64,000 bases of DNA, from positions 26,660,596 through 26,724,595 of the forward strand of contig CP099844.1 in the NCBI GenBank assembly GCA_030062745.1. Reading direction: 5' to 3'. How positions within the stretch are numbered: the first letter of the stretch is position 1; the number at the start of each line of letters is the position of its first letter. The stretch is from Capitulum mitella (lineage: Eukaryota; Arthropoda; Thecostraca; Pollicipedomorpha; Pollicipedidae). Under the pieces are notes generated by a model. That model saw only the letters and a program-made list of their open reading frames with translations. It did no database searches and was not told the origin of the DNA. Shown here one piece after another: positions 9,600 through 20,705 of this stretch. The position numbers and the translations under genes are program-made.

Positions 9600-12500
9600 A
9601 CCTAAACTAGCCTATTTAGACGCACCATCTAACCTATGTTAGACAGAGCCAAGTCCAATCCCACCCTTTCTTAGCCTGCAGTCTCTAGCATCCAATACCA
9701 TACCTCTGAGGCAGGGCTGTGCCTTTGGCTCAACATTACATCCATGAAAGTCCCTTTATCAGCCTACAGTCTCTAGCATCATTTACTGAAATACATCATC
9801 AAATGTCATGCAGTACGTGGGGCATCCTTGGAGCAAAGACAGTGCAAACAAAATGAGGATGCCAGTTCCTGTCGCATTACTTATGGTGCAATACAACGTC
9901 ATTTCCCCTGGAAACCATACTGGTAGCATCACATTTCTTTCATGGGAAACTTTGTATTCTCCTGCAAATTTGTATTCTCCTCCTGCTTATATATAGCAAA
10001 AATGGTCTATAAGAAGGTGAATATGTGATATATCGCCAGAGGTCATTAATAACGCTAAGTAGGTACCTAAATTTCCGGCAATGTCACATTTCGTGTCCTA
10101 ATGCTGTGACAAGAGCCCGCAAAATAAATGGGCAAAGCTTCACTATGCTGAAAGGAGAAATCAGTGCCTCCATGACTAAAACTGACTTACCTGTTTTCGC
10201 CAGAAAAGGGATGAGCCCAATATCAAGCCCAATACCAACGACCCGCAGTGCAACTGCCAGCGAGCGCAACACTCATCGTTGTGCACAGCATGAAGAGTAA
10301 CAAAATAAACACATGCACGGAGACAAATTTGACGATAAAAGGCAAACCATTTCTATATGAAGTATTCCTCTCCATGGGGAACTTCATAGTAGAAGAGTAA
10401 AACTCAAAATGTAAAATATCTTGTTTACAAAATATATTTTGATATGTAATATTTTATTTTGGCATTTAATTTTGATTTAAACTTGAATTTTTCCTTAACG
10501 GCGAAGAGAAAAAGGAAAAATATAGGAAAATGGAACAAATTTAATGCCTTTTTGAAAGTAATGATTCCATTTCGAAATGGCTGCCTCCACAAGCATGTAA
10601 TGATTCTTGTCTTCACCGAGATATCTATTTTGAAATCTGTTAAACATCTTAGGGTAAAAGTTGAACTGATTCGATGCGTTAAGTGTATGCAGAAAACGGA
10701 TGGAGCTGTTTTTTCCTGGTGACAAAAGAAGCTGAAAAAGAGCCCAAAGAAAATTTTCCTTAGTAGGTTGTCGACAAACTGACGAAAGGTTTGTGCAAAA
10801 GTGGCGTTTCTGCGTCAATGATGACGCCCCGTGGCGTGTGTTGTTTGTAGCGATACCCGTCATTAGATAGATTTCAACACGCAGGGCGAGGTAGGAAACT
10901 GCTAATTTTTCCACGTGGTTCGCCGATGTGCGATTTCGCCATTTTTACGTGGGCATGATTGGTAACTATTAATATGTTAAGAACCTGTAGTATGTGTTGG
11001 AATGAGTCCATATTGCTTGCCAGAGCAGAGGTGGATCTAGGTGATCATTTCTGGTAGAGCCGGGCCGGTGTTAGCTCACCTGCTACCGTGATGTCACAGA
11101 CAATAGATGTGAAACTGTAGGCATTGTAGACTTGCTTTCCACACTAAACTAATACAATTACAAGGCAAAGGATAGGTATAAAACCATATGAACAGTGCTT
11201 GTACTCAGTAGTTTGCAAGAAAAGATCATACGGAAAAGATGGCTTGCAAAAGATTGTATGGAAAGGGCATAGGGTAATGATGCATAACCAAACTTAACTA
11301 AATCTAATCCAGTCTATGCTCATGATAAACTGATTAGGCCATATGCTGCAGACCAATGAGTTTGCCTATGGCAAAATTGATTATAACCCTTATGGCAGAT
11401 CAACTATTTGCCAATGCAATCTTGTGTTTGTTTGTCTTTATCTGCTATAGTCCTGGTCATGTACAGTTTTTTTACCATACAAAGTTTTACTTACAGTCTT
11501 TCATCTTGTGATGTTTTGCCATACAATTTTTGCTTGTGTAACCTGCCCTGTACTGAGAGGGTGTTGACCACCCCCCTGAGGTTTTTCCAAGATTGCAAGA
11601 GAATAAACAAATGCAGCATCACAAAATTTTATGTACCATTTGCTTGATCATTTCTACACTTGTGTCAAATTTTTGACCTCAGTTCAAGTCAAGTGTCTGA
11701 CATAGGTCAGGTCAAGTTAGGCATATGTCAAATGTGGCCTCACAAAAAAACTTTCAGAGGTCAAAAATTTTAAGGGATGCAAAAAATCTGCAATCTCAGG
11801 TTTTGGAACTTTCTGGGTCATTTACATAAGGTCAGCAGCATTTCAAGACATGTCTTTAATTTTTGGAATGAATTGCAACAGTTTTAGTGTGGCATGTTGC
11901 AGACATCCATTTACCATTAATGGACAAAGCATCAATGACTTCCAGCCATTGACCTAAGGCCAGATCTTGAATAACCATTATGAGCCAAAATGCACCACCA
12001 TCAAAACTGGTGATGAATTACTCAGAACTCATTGAAAATGCAAGAACTGCCCCACACAGTTGCGAGTAATATGAAAAAATTCAAAAGGTTGCAAAAATTT
12101 GCATGTTTTGAAAATAACCAGACTGTTATAAGACTGATGACTAGTGAATATTTCCAGAATTTAAGCATGAGAAACCATTACAAGAACCATTGGGATAAAT
12201 AAATATGACATGTAAATGCCTATGTCAGAAAAGATAGGAAGGCTAAAATTAATTTCCATTAATTTCGTATCGCGTTTGGCTATGGTGCCCGCCGTTAGTC
12301 GGCACAAAAATTGTCTTGTCTTTAACTCATTGTTTCAGTGTGTATGTTAAACAAATCAGAGAAATTAGGCATGTGTCGGCATCTGCGGTCCTATTCACTG
12401 GCGCCTTTATCTAGACTTTATTAATCACTGCCCTTGAGATCGGGGCCACTTCTCAGTTTCATGCAGTTGGCTGTGAGAAAACATACAGGGAGTAAATAGC

Positions 12501-13430
12501 TTACATATTATCAAAAACTAAATGAGACCAGTTTCCAGCCCTGCTTGTCACGAGCATTCCAATGGCGTGCGTATTTTTTTTTATCCTGCGACCATCCGTT
12601 CGTGAGTTGGAGGGGGCGATCAGCGATCGATCACGGTGATCTTGAGACTTGGGCGATCACGCCGGAGTCGGGCGTGATCGGCGCCGACCGCCAGTCGGGC
12701 ATGGGTTAATGCTGGCATGGATGGGGGTATTCCGTCACCTTTCGTGGACCATTGGTGTCGTTAAACGCCCCCTCCCCATCTCTGTCGAGAACCAGTTGTC
12801 TGATTATGTGACTGTATGAGAATAGGGTTAAGATGGCTGCAAAAGCTCTTGCAAAAACTTCAGGAATAGGGTTACGTTAGTGGCGCCATCAAAACTGCTG
12901 AATGCGTGGAGCGTTAACGTGGAAGTTATACGATGAACTTCGGTGCGCTAACAGGCAGACGGTTTCATGTTTTTCCAAGTCTCTTTCGGAGACCGTCTGT
13001 TGCGGGTAATGGGTGGTTATTGTGAGTTAACGCCTGGCGGACCGTTATCATAGTCGTCTTTTGGAAGGTCATGACCCCTTTCCATGTATTAGATGTATCC
13101 TTGACAAAGGAATGACATACACAATTCTGACACATTAAATACGGATGTTTGGTATTGCATCAGTACACCATAGCTTACTAACAGATACATTTGCCCATAG
13201 TATCTGTAGGGCATGGTCAGACAGGTTTTTTATATGGCGACCGGAGGGCGCAGGAGGAGACTCTACGCCTGCGGATCACAGTGTGTATTTCGTGAAGTCG
13301 TCGTATTGCCTTCATGGGGATTGCTACTGCGGTCTAATTTACCGCTGATTTTCAGCCAAAGTGATATCACACAAAAGTCAATGACACTACCCTCACTCTG
13401 CCAAGTGACTTGACCCGTGATCTTTGGCCT
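9600..13430. other. AT-rich intergenic stretch without a recognisable gene
   Basis: No ORF has identifiable protein content. The one clear local structure is a perfect 10-bp stem with a 7-nt loop at 12654-12680 (cgatcacgcc/ggcgtgatcg) in a GATC-rich patch. Confidence 0.55.
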
Positions 13431-13439
13431 TGAGGCTCA

Positions 13440-14120
13440 GAAGGAGAGTTTAAGTACGGGGGACGCAACTGTGACCCGACCGACCAGCAGCTTTCACGCA
13501 AAACAGCATTAAGTATGAGATGATGATGATACCGTAAGTCCTCCACGGTTACTACGTGAGTCCTCCACGGTTGCCTGTCCTAGGCTACCTTTGACCTATG
13601 AAAGAAATACCGGACGGAAATAATGGAGCGTAGCAGCGAGCAAACGGAGGCGTGGTTTTGACCGGAAGTCGCGTCAAATGATAGGTAATGGCAATGCCTG
13701 TACCCGGGAACGATGGCCAGACCTGTGACCTGGGACATTGGGGCTTGAAAAGCGAGATTAAGTTATGGGCATCACCACGCCGACCGGACTTACAGGCACG
13801 TTTCATCCAAAGCTGCACCCAGTTGTGTGCAGAGACGATATCCGGAGTCACCTTGGTAACCTGACCTGGGACTTTTGACCTTAGGATGGAACATGGAATA
13901 GAAGTACTGGAGCGCAGCAGTGGCCTTAGCCGGTGGGTAGTTTTCATCGGAAGTCATACCAAACGATAGCTGACGGCATTGCCTTTACCCTGTATCGGTG
14001 GCCTGACCTGTGACCTTTCATCCCCGGTTTCTAAAATGGGATCGTAGTGCGGGGTACGCAACTAGGACCGGACTTGCAGGCAGCTCTGGTCGGAAACGGC
14101 ACCAAATGGTGGATAGAACT
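13440..14120. repeat. Diverged tandem copies, period about 290 bp
   Basis: A block with ggagcg(t/c)agcag, tt(g/c)a(c/t)cggaagtc, ggcattgcct/ggcaatgcct and gacctgtgacct occurs at 13630-13730 and again at 13905-14010. A second block (cgcaacta-gaccggacttgcaggcag) occurs near 13465, 13781 and 14056. Identity is partial, so the array is old. Confidence 0.6.
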
Positions 14121-14126
14121 ATTTTT

Positions 14127-14290
14127 GGCCGCCGCCGTGCGCTGGTGGACAGGAGTCGGACAACAGCGTATGGTGCGTAGTGGGCTTTGGGTTCGAGTCC
14201 CTGAATGGGCACTTGTATTTGGCCTGCAACCAAAATGATCAGCAGGTTACGGGAGGAGACGGTGTCGTGGAGTTGCAGGGCTCGGTAAAG
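14127..14290 (+). mobile_element. SINE with tRNA(Leu/Ser)-like head, copy 1
   Basis: A degenerate A-box region (gccgccgtgcgctggtgg) is followed by a good B box, gggttcgagtccc, at 14190-14202. The tail is gggcacttgtatttggc and then agcaggttacggg. A diverged inverted copy lies at 14551-14735. The wide A-to-B spacing resembles class II (long variable arm) tRNAs. Confidence 0.6.
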
Positions 14291-14550
14291 CTCCTTCAGT
14301 ATTATTTGGCTCAGCGCTTACGGGAACTTTGATCTGCTTTCATGCGATGTTTTATGCCAAAATCAGAGGTCACATATCAGGTTACTGCGGCGAAAAAAGA
14401 CGTTTTATGCTTTTAGTTCAGCCCGAACGTATAAACGTATATAGTGTTACCATCCGAGTCTATGCTAGGCCGAGTTCTTCGCCGGACGCCTGACTGCACA
14501 ACCCAAGTAATGCCGGGTAAGGAGTAATTTTTGTCCGAGGCGCCGAACCG

Positions 14551-14735
14551 AATGGCGCTGGATTTTCTTTATCGTGCCGTGCAGCTCCGTGACACGGCCG
14601 CCCCGTCACCTGCTGGCCCTTGCCGTTTCGTGCCAAATACAGGTGCCCGTTCTGGGACTCCACCTAGCACCTGTCACGCACCGCACTCTTGTCCGGCTCC
14701 TTAAAACCATCAGGCCACGGCGGCGACAAAGTTTG
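14551..14735 (-). mobile_element. SINE with tRNA(Leu/Ser)-like head, copy 2 (inverted)
   Basis: On the minus strand: gccgccgtggcctgatgg (A-box-like), gtggagtccc (weakened B box), gggcacctgtatttggc, agcaggtgacggg and gtcacggagctgca. Each segment corresponds in order to copy 1. Together the two copies form an inverted pair. Confidence 0.6.
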
Positions 14736-15995
14736 GTAGCGGTGGCGTCCCTCGCGCGTTTGAGACCCAAGGCCAAACGTGATGGGTCAGGTCATCGATG
14801 CAGACTAAAGGCAGCGCCCTCGCTATCATTTAGCTTGGCTTTGGGTCAAAAATATCCGCCGGTTTATTCGCTGCTCCGCTCCACTAATTCTTTGCGACAC
14901 TTCATCCCTAGGTCAAATGCCACGTAGGCCAGGTTACCGAGACGGACGCATGGCATTGTCATTATCTCGTATTTTGGCGCTACTTGAGGTTAAAGCTGTC
15001 TGTAATTCCGGTCACGTCTGCGTTCTCCATACATTGATCTCACTTTTGAGTCCTAAGGTCAGAGGTCACGGGTCATGTCACCAGTGCAGAGTCTTGGTGG
15101 TGTACCAGCTTCCGTTTGGATCACTTTGACTGAAAACTAGCCGTACATTGGACCACAGTAACAAACTTCGTCATGTTGGTGATGCCGTTATGAAATGCAC
15201 ACCGTGATCCGTTGGCTCCGCTTCACCCTCCGATCGCCATGTGAAACGTCTGCCCGACCATGGCCGTATCTGTATTTTATATGTCCTTTTAGCAGAAAGG
15301 GCCTTTCTGCCAACTAGGTAAGCATTTTTCTTGACATAAATTTAGGTACCCTGGAGATTAACTGTTGAGACAGGCATTGGGCTGTTGGTCTGTGGTCGCT
15401 ATTTTGTCTTCGTTTAGATCTATTTGATCTGACTTGATTTGCTAATGCCTTCTTCCAAGGCATTTTCCTTAGCTTGCGACAAAATGTTTGCGCTTGTCTT
15501 GAGTCAGGTGTTGAGTTTGGTTTCACTGGTAAGTCTGTTGATGAACTGTTTACTTCGGAAAATGCTCGCAAGTGGTACAGTGACCACACTCTATTACACT
15601 ATTCCAAGCATTTTCCATTTTCGTATGCTGCGGCGAAAAAATGGCTACTGGTCAGTACACATTTATTGCATTTTTTAGATTCACGTTGTTTACATAGTGC
15701 CCTCTGTTACTAGAAGTGGCCAGAATGATAAAGTTCTGTCTTGAATCTTATTCCATATCCATGAACCAGATAAATCTTCATCACATCCCAATAGATCGTC
15801 AAATCTGTGACAGCAATCTTGGAGTTTTTTTTTTTTAATCTGGGAATGGTTCTTGCCTGGAAGATAATTAATACGCATGAAAGTCTAGTTGATTACGATA
15901 GGACTCCTTCCACTGGAAGTCCTGGTCACGGACTTTGTCTTGCAGCACTGAGAGCCACGTCTCCATTTGAAAACTGGATTCCGACAGTGGCGGCT
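14736..15995. other. Intergenic stretch upstream of the UCKL1-like gene
   Basis: No credible ORF. A perfect 19-bp palindrome centred on 15301 (gcagaaagg/cctttctgc) is the only distinct structure. TTTCAG at 15999-16004 could be the acceptor of a 5'-UTR intron for the following gene. Confidence 0.5.
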
Positions 15996-16048
15996 CCGTT
16001 TCAGGTCTTGACTGCTGACAGCCAGCCGGTGGGTGCGCAGCGGGCGCC

Positions 16049-17764
16049 ATGTCGTCGTTTTCGTACGTGTCGCGCAGCTCGGCCAGCTCGGAGAGTGACG
16101 AGGAGTGGCCGCGGCGGCCGGGCGACGGCCAGCCGGCGCCGCCGGCCGGGCCGGACGGCGCGCCGCCGCCGCCGCCGCCCCCGCCGCCGCCGCAGAGCTC
16201 GCCGCGCCGGCCCGTCACGCCGCGCTCGCCGCGGCTCCGGCAGCGCACCAAGTCCTACTCGGAGAGGAGCAAGACCACGGACGACGCGCTGCCGATCTAC
16301 CGCGTGCCGGGCAACAACCGGCGGACCATCTACACGGCCGGCCGGCCGCCCTGGTACGACGCCGACGGCCAGATGGTCGAGCCGTTCATCATCGGCATCT
16401 GCGGCGGCACGGCCTCCGGCAAGACGACCGTGGCCAGGAAGATCATCGAGGCGCTGGACGTGCAGTGGGTGACGCTGCTCAGCATGGACTCCTTCTACAA
16501 GATCCTGGACGAGAAGCAGCACGAGCTGGCGGCCGTCAACGAGTACGACTTCGACCACCCGGACTCGTTCGACTTCGAGAGGCTGCTGTCCACGCTCAGT
16601 CGGCTCAAGGACGGCAAGAAGGCCGACGTGCCCATCTACAACTTCGTCACGCACAAGCGCGAGAACACCACCAAGACCATCTACGGCGCCAACGTGGTCA
16701 TCTTCGAGGGCATCATGGCCTTCTACAACAAGCGCGTGCTCGACATGCTCGACATGAAGGTGTTCGTCGACACCGACTCGGACGTGCGGCTGGCGCGCCG
16801 GCTGCGGCGCGATGTCAAGGAGCGCGGCCGCACCGTCGAGGGCGTCATCCTGCAGTACGACCGGTTCGTGAAGCCGGCGTTCGACCACTACATCCAGCCG
16901 TCGATGGCGCACGCCGACATCATCGTGCCGCGCGGCGGCGAGAACGAGATCGCCATCAACCTGATCGTGCAGCACGTGACGACGCAGCTGCAGCAGCGCG
17001 GCCCGCGGCTGCGCGGCAAGCTGGCCAGCGCGCAGCCGCACCCGCCGGGCAAGGAGCCGCGCACGCTGCACCTGCTGCCGACCACGCACCAGATCCAGGG
17101 CCTGCACACGTTTATCCGCGACCGCGACACGCCGCGCGACGAGTTCATCTTCTACAGCCGGCGCCTGATGCGGCTGACCATCGAGCACGCGCTGTCGCTG
17201 CTGCCGTTCCGCGAGGTGGACGTGGAGACGCCGCAGGGCGTGCCGTACCGCGGCCTGCGGCTCGACTCGGCGCTCGTCTGCGGCGTCAGCATCCTGCGCG
17301 CCGGCGAGACCATGGAGCAGGCGCTCTGCGAGGTCTGCAAGGACGTCAGCATCGGCAAGATGCTCATCCAGACCAACCACGAGACGGACGAGCCCGAGCT
17401 GTACTATCTGCGCCTGCCGCGCAACATCAAGGACTACCACGTGTTCCTGATGGACGCCACCGTGGCCACGGGCGCCGCCGCCATGATGGCGTTGCGCGTG
17501 CTGCTCGAACACGACGTGCCGGAGGAGCGCATCTTCCTCTGCTCGCTGCTGATGGCCCGCTCAGGCGTGCACAACATCGCGTACGCCTTCCCCAAGGTGC
17601 GCATCATCACGTCAGCGGTCGACCCGGACGTGAACGACATGTTCTACGTCGTGCCGGGCATCGGAAACTTTGGCGACCGGTTCTTCGGCACGGAGGCGAT
17701 GCGACCGCTGGAGCCGGCCGACGTCATTGGCGACAAGCCGGGTCGCGCGAAGGAGGTGTTCTGA
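16049..17764 (+). CDS. UCKL1: Uridine-cytidine kinase-like 1 (UCKL1) with UPRT-like domain, single coding exon
   Basis: 571 aa, complete. The kinase half phosphorylates uridine/cytidine with ATP or GTP in pyrimidine salvage, and the C-terminal half resembles uracil phosphoribosyltransferase (family knowledge). Residues 1-110 are a Ser/Pro-rich leader with a ten-proline run. The P-loop [12 protein letters not shown] is at 116-127 and LLSMDSFYK at 143-151. [11 protein letters not shown] (166-176), [10 protein letters not shown] (217-226) and [12 protein letters not shown] (245-256) are classic uridine kinase motifs. The UPRT-like part covers 345-550, with [14 protein letters not shown] (467-480) at the PRPP-loop position and [15 protein letters not shown] near the end. 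The start has a good context (gccATGT) and human UCKL1 is of similar length. The coding region has no intron, unlike the multi-exon vertebrate gene. G+C is very high, so overlapping frames stay open on both strands. Confidence 0.96.
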   Translation: MSSFSYVSRSSASSESDEEWPRRPGDGQPAPPAGPDGAPPPPPPPPPPQSSPRRPVTPRSPRLRQRTKSYSERSKTTDDALPIYRVPGNNRRTIYTAGRPPWYDADGQMVEPFIIGICGGTASGKTTVARKIIEALDVQWVTLLSMDSFYKILDEKQHELAAVNEYDFDHPDSFDFERLLSTLSRLKDGKKADVPIYNFVTHKRENTTKTIYGANVVIFEGIMAFYNKRVLDMLDMKVFVDTDSDVRLARRLRRDVKERGRTVEGVILQYDRFVKPAFDHYIQPSMAHADIIVPRGGENEIAINLIVQHVTTQLQQRGPRLRGKLASAQPHPPGKEPRTLHLLPTTHQIQGLHTFIRDRDTPRDEFIFYSRRLMRLTIEHALSLLPFREVDVETPQGVPYRGLRLDSALVCGVSILRAGETMEQALCEVCKDVSIGKMLIQTNHETDEPELYYLRLPRNIKDYHVFLMDATVATGAAAMMALRVLLEHDVPEERIFLCSLLMARSGVHNIAYAFPKVRIITSAVDPDVNDMFYVVPGIGNFGDRFFGTEAMRPLEPADVIGDKPGRAKEVF

Positions 17765-19867
17765 GCCAGCGCCGGCGGTGGGGGGGGGGACGCGGCGTGA
17801 GCGCCTTTGTGCGTACTGTGTCGGTGTCAGTGAGAGCAGAAATTAAAAGCAGAAACGTGCTGCCGCCGTCAGGCAAGCCGCCAGGCCGGGCGCCGCGGCG
17901 GGCCAGCGTCACCAGCGGTGCTTGTCCGGTCATATCCCCGATTATGAGCCGTCTGATGGTGTCTGGGAATGCCGGCTCTTTGTAAAGCCTGCATGATTTC
18001 CTAGGCGTTCACCGCGGTAATAGGGACTCCACAATGGCAGACTGCCACAGGGACCTTAACATATGGGTATTTTTTAGTTCCCAGCCACGTGCCAAGTACT
18101 TTATAACTGTGTTGATGGAACGTTTTCAATGTGCTCTTGACCGGTTATTTGTTAGTTTTGGCTACGTGAAATCGATATTGCGACTAGTCATGTTCAGGTG
18201 TCGCTGATTATCCAGGTATCAATGACTGTTTTCACAGCAGACAGTGATTTTTTGTGCAATTTTTAGTTTAAGTTATCGGGCGGGTACGTGGTGTATTTTT
18301 CTCCGTACTTCCAGCAATTAGTTGCTTTTCTTTTTGTGGGGTTTGCATGGCTTTTTGCTAACAGTCGTATATAGTCAGCGGAGTGCAAACAATAAATGTT
18401 ATATTCAAGCACTACGTGTTAATTGTGGGCTAATACCAATTTTCACGTCCGTAGAACTTGATAATACGTACAAATCGTGAAATGAAACTAAATACCGAAT
18501 CGGAAGATGCATCTGATGAGATTTCAGAGTCCCAGTGTACCAACTGCAAGGCGCGTACTTCTATGGCGACTGTTTCGCATCACGGACGAAAGCTCGTCAT
18601 ACCAAGAAACGGCTACAGAAATCGAAATGTCATGTCGCGCCTCGGTGTTATTATTCCATGGGTGTATTGTATTTTTTCGTAGTCACTCATGGCATGCGCA
18701 ACTCACACTCCCACACACTCCGTGCGCGAACTCCCAGGCTAGCAGCCAGGCAACAAGACTGAAACGACATCGCAAAAGCCTGGCCCACTTTCCTGCACGA
18801 CTCTTTCCTGATGATAGAGCCATGACGACGAAAAGTGCGGCCCTGCATTTTACCTTCAGGATTGCACCAGACATTGAGGAACTACTCCCGCGGTGTTTCG
18901 ACAAGCACGGATTGCGTCTGAGTCATGTGGGTTACTTTTTGGCCCGAGGCCTGTGGGGCCGGTACGGGTCCACCTCGAGCACCAGAGCTGACGGCTGCCA
19001 GATGCCTTAGACGTCGCGCCCTGCTCAACATTTTGCCACCCGGAGACAGGCTGCGCCGAACCTCCGACTGGCAATGCAGCTCACCGGCCGCACAGTCTCC
19101 CTTGCGACGGATACCGGTGCCAACGTCCGGACACCGATACCAGCGACCGTTACCGGAGGACCAATGCCACCGACCGTTTCCGGGGACCGACACCAGCGTC
19201 CGTTCCCGCGAATCGTCTGCAGGCCTCTTTTTTCTGCTTCCCGGAACTCCCCGTCACGGCCGAGTTTCTGGCGACGACGTAATCAAACCCGTCCGGGAGG
19301 GGGGCGTCTTCTCCCCGCACGTTTTCCGGCGGCCGTGGCCTATCGCGGCGCATGGCGGCGATGCAGACCGGGGGGATCCGAGGAGTGCAGCGCGGTGCGC
19401 GGATTGGGCTCTTGACCGCGGACGGCTAGACCAGGAGCGCCCGCGGCGGCTGGCGTCGGCGCCATTCATGAATCGCATCAACGTCGACAGCGAGGTCGGT
19501 GGACGCCGCGGCGATGATGGCGGCAGCGGTGGCGGCGAACTGCGTCAGGGCCTGGTCGGCCGACCGCGTCTCGGGACGGGATTCGCCAGCGTCCAGCGCC
19601 TGAAATGCCGGCCGGGCCGCCGACTTGCCGGGGAGGAGTCTAAGGCCCGCTGTACACGACGACTGGCGCCGACGGTAGCAGCAGCGTCGACGTCGTAGGC
19701 CAGTGCCGTTGACGTAAACGGCAACGTGTCGTCCAGCGAGGCGGTAGGCTGCGGCGGGCGCCGTGACTTGGGATGGGATGGGGCCAGTGGAGTGGTCCGG
19801 AGAGAGGTCCAGCGGGGGCAGTGTGGCCCTGGAGGCGGACGGCACCTGGATAACGAAAGTCGCCAGC
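17765..19867. other. UCKL1 3' UTR, then GC-rich intergenic DNA
   Basis: From 18900 the G+C rises sharply and long open frames appear on both strands. Their composition (Arg, Pro, Ala, Gly) and lack of any known motif indicate non-coding GC-rich sequence. Confidence 0.5.
18391..18396 (+). terminator. Candidate polyadenylation signal AATAAA for UCKL1-like
   Basis: A canonical AATAAA lies 627 bases after the stop codon. An earlier ATTAAA occurs near 17843. Either could define the 3' end; sequence alone does not decide. Confidence 0.45.
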
Positions 19868-19881
19868 GTCCAGGAGACGGC

Positions 19882-20176
19882 CAGATTTTTTTTTCTGGTG
19901 TTGAAGAGCACCAAAAAATATGTGCTCCAAAAACATTTTATACTCCAAAAGTTTGATCTTGTACCTCCATCAAAAAGCTACATTAGAACCATATTGACAA
20001 ATTTCACACACTGTAAGCAAATGACTCTGTCTCCCTTCAGTAAGAAGCAGGTATGATGTCATAAATGACACAAAAAGAACGCCAACTTAAACCATTATTA
20101 TTCTTTGCGAAATTTTGTACTCCAAAACGGGAATTATACTCCGACACCAAGAACGAAAACCAAATTTCTAACCCTG
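19882..20176 (-). mobile_element. Short retroposon-like insertion with 14-bp target duplication, copy B
   Basis: 295 bp bounded by direct repeats gtccaggagacggc at 19868-19881 and 20177-20190. On the minus strand it starts agggttagaaatttgg and ends with a run of nine A plus tctg. A long variable target duplication with an A-rich 3' end fits LINE-mobilised retroposition. It resembles 7453-7740 in inverse orientation. No ORF. Confidence 0.8.
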
Positions 20177-20661
20177 GTCCAGGAGACGGCTGCCACTCGG
20201 TAGACGCTCGTGTTTAGTCCGTCCGCCGGAATGAGCTCTGCCGGCTCGGCAGACCGCAGCCGGTGGCCTCACGTTGACCGCGCACTGAGTGTGCCAGCGT
20301 AGAACTCCGCGTAGGAGGGGCTGACACGCAGAATAGCTGTCACGCGGAAGTGTCATCTGGCGGCTTCGGGCCAACCTGTTGTAGCACGACGCTCAAAGTC
20401 GGGGGTCACGACAGAGGCGCGTGCTGGGGAGGTCTGAAACACGCGTCTGTACCTCCGGCGTTCAGACTGAGGTGCCCAGCTGAGAAGTTCTGAGACGCGA
20501 GGCTCTAACCCCGGCGTTCCGACGCGGCTGCGACGGCGGCGGCTCACGTCAGGCCGAAGCGTCATCCGTCGGAAGTTCGCCGCGTCCTCTGGGGGCAGCA
20601 GAGAGGGCGTTTCCCAAACAAGGCCGGCGGCTGAACGTCAGGAGGCCGGCTGACGTCAGGA

Positions 20662-20705
20662 GGTCAGGAGTTCAGAGGTCAGAGGTCAGGACGTCAGGAG
20701 GTCAG
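20662..20705 (+). promoter_or_regulatory. Array of nuclear-receptor half sites (AGGTCA; DR1/DR2)
   Basis: AGGTCA or AGTTCA occurs at 20662, 20670, 20677, 20684 and 20700. The spacers of 2, 1 and 1 bases give one DR2 and two overlapping DR1 arrangements, the geometry used by RXR/USP or HNF4-type receptors. Function is inferred; the local GGTCAGG repetition alone could also produce it. Confidence 0.4.

Noticed and set aside
16001..17512. 503-codon open frame on the minus strand
   Set aside because: Exact antisense of the UCKL1-like exon. It stays open because third positions are G or C. Its composition (His, Arg, Leu, Asp, Val) matches a shadow and it has no domain.
16105..17985. 626-codon plus-strand frame overlapping UCKL1
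   Set aside because: A frame-shifted shadow, rich in Ala/Arg/Gly, with no motif. The true frame has all kinase motifs.
18925..19698. 257-codon plus-strand frame in GC-rich DNA
   Set aside because: No recognisable motif, no splice context, and other frames here are equally open.
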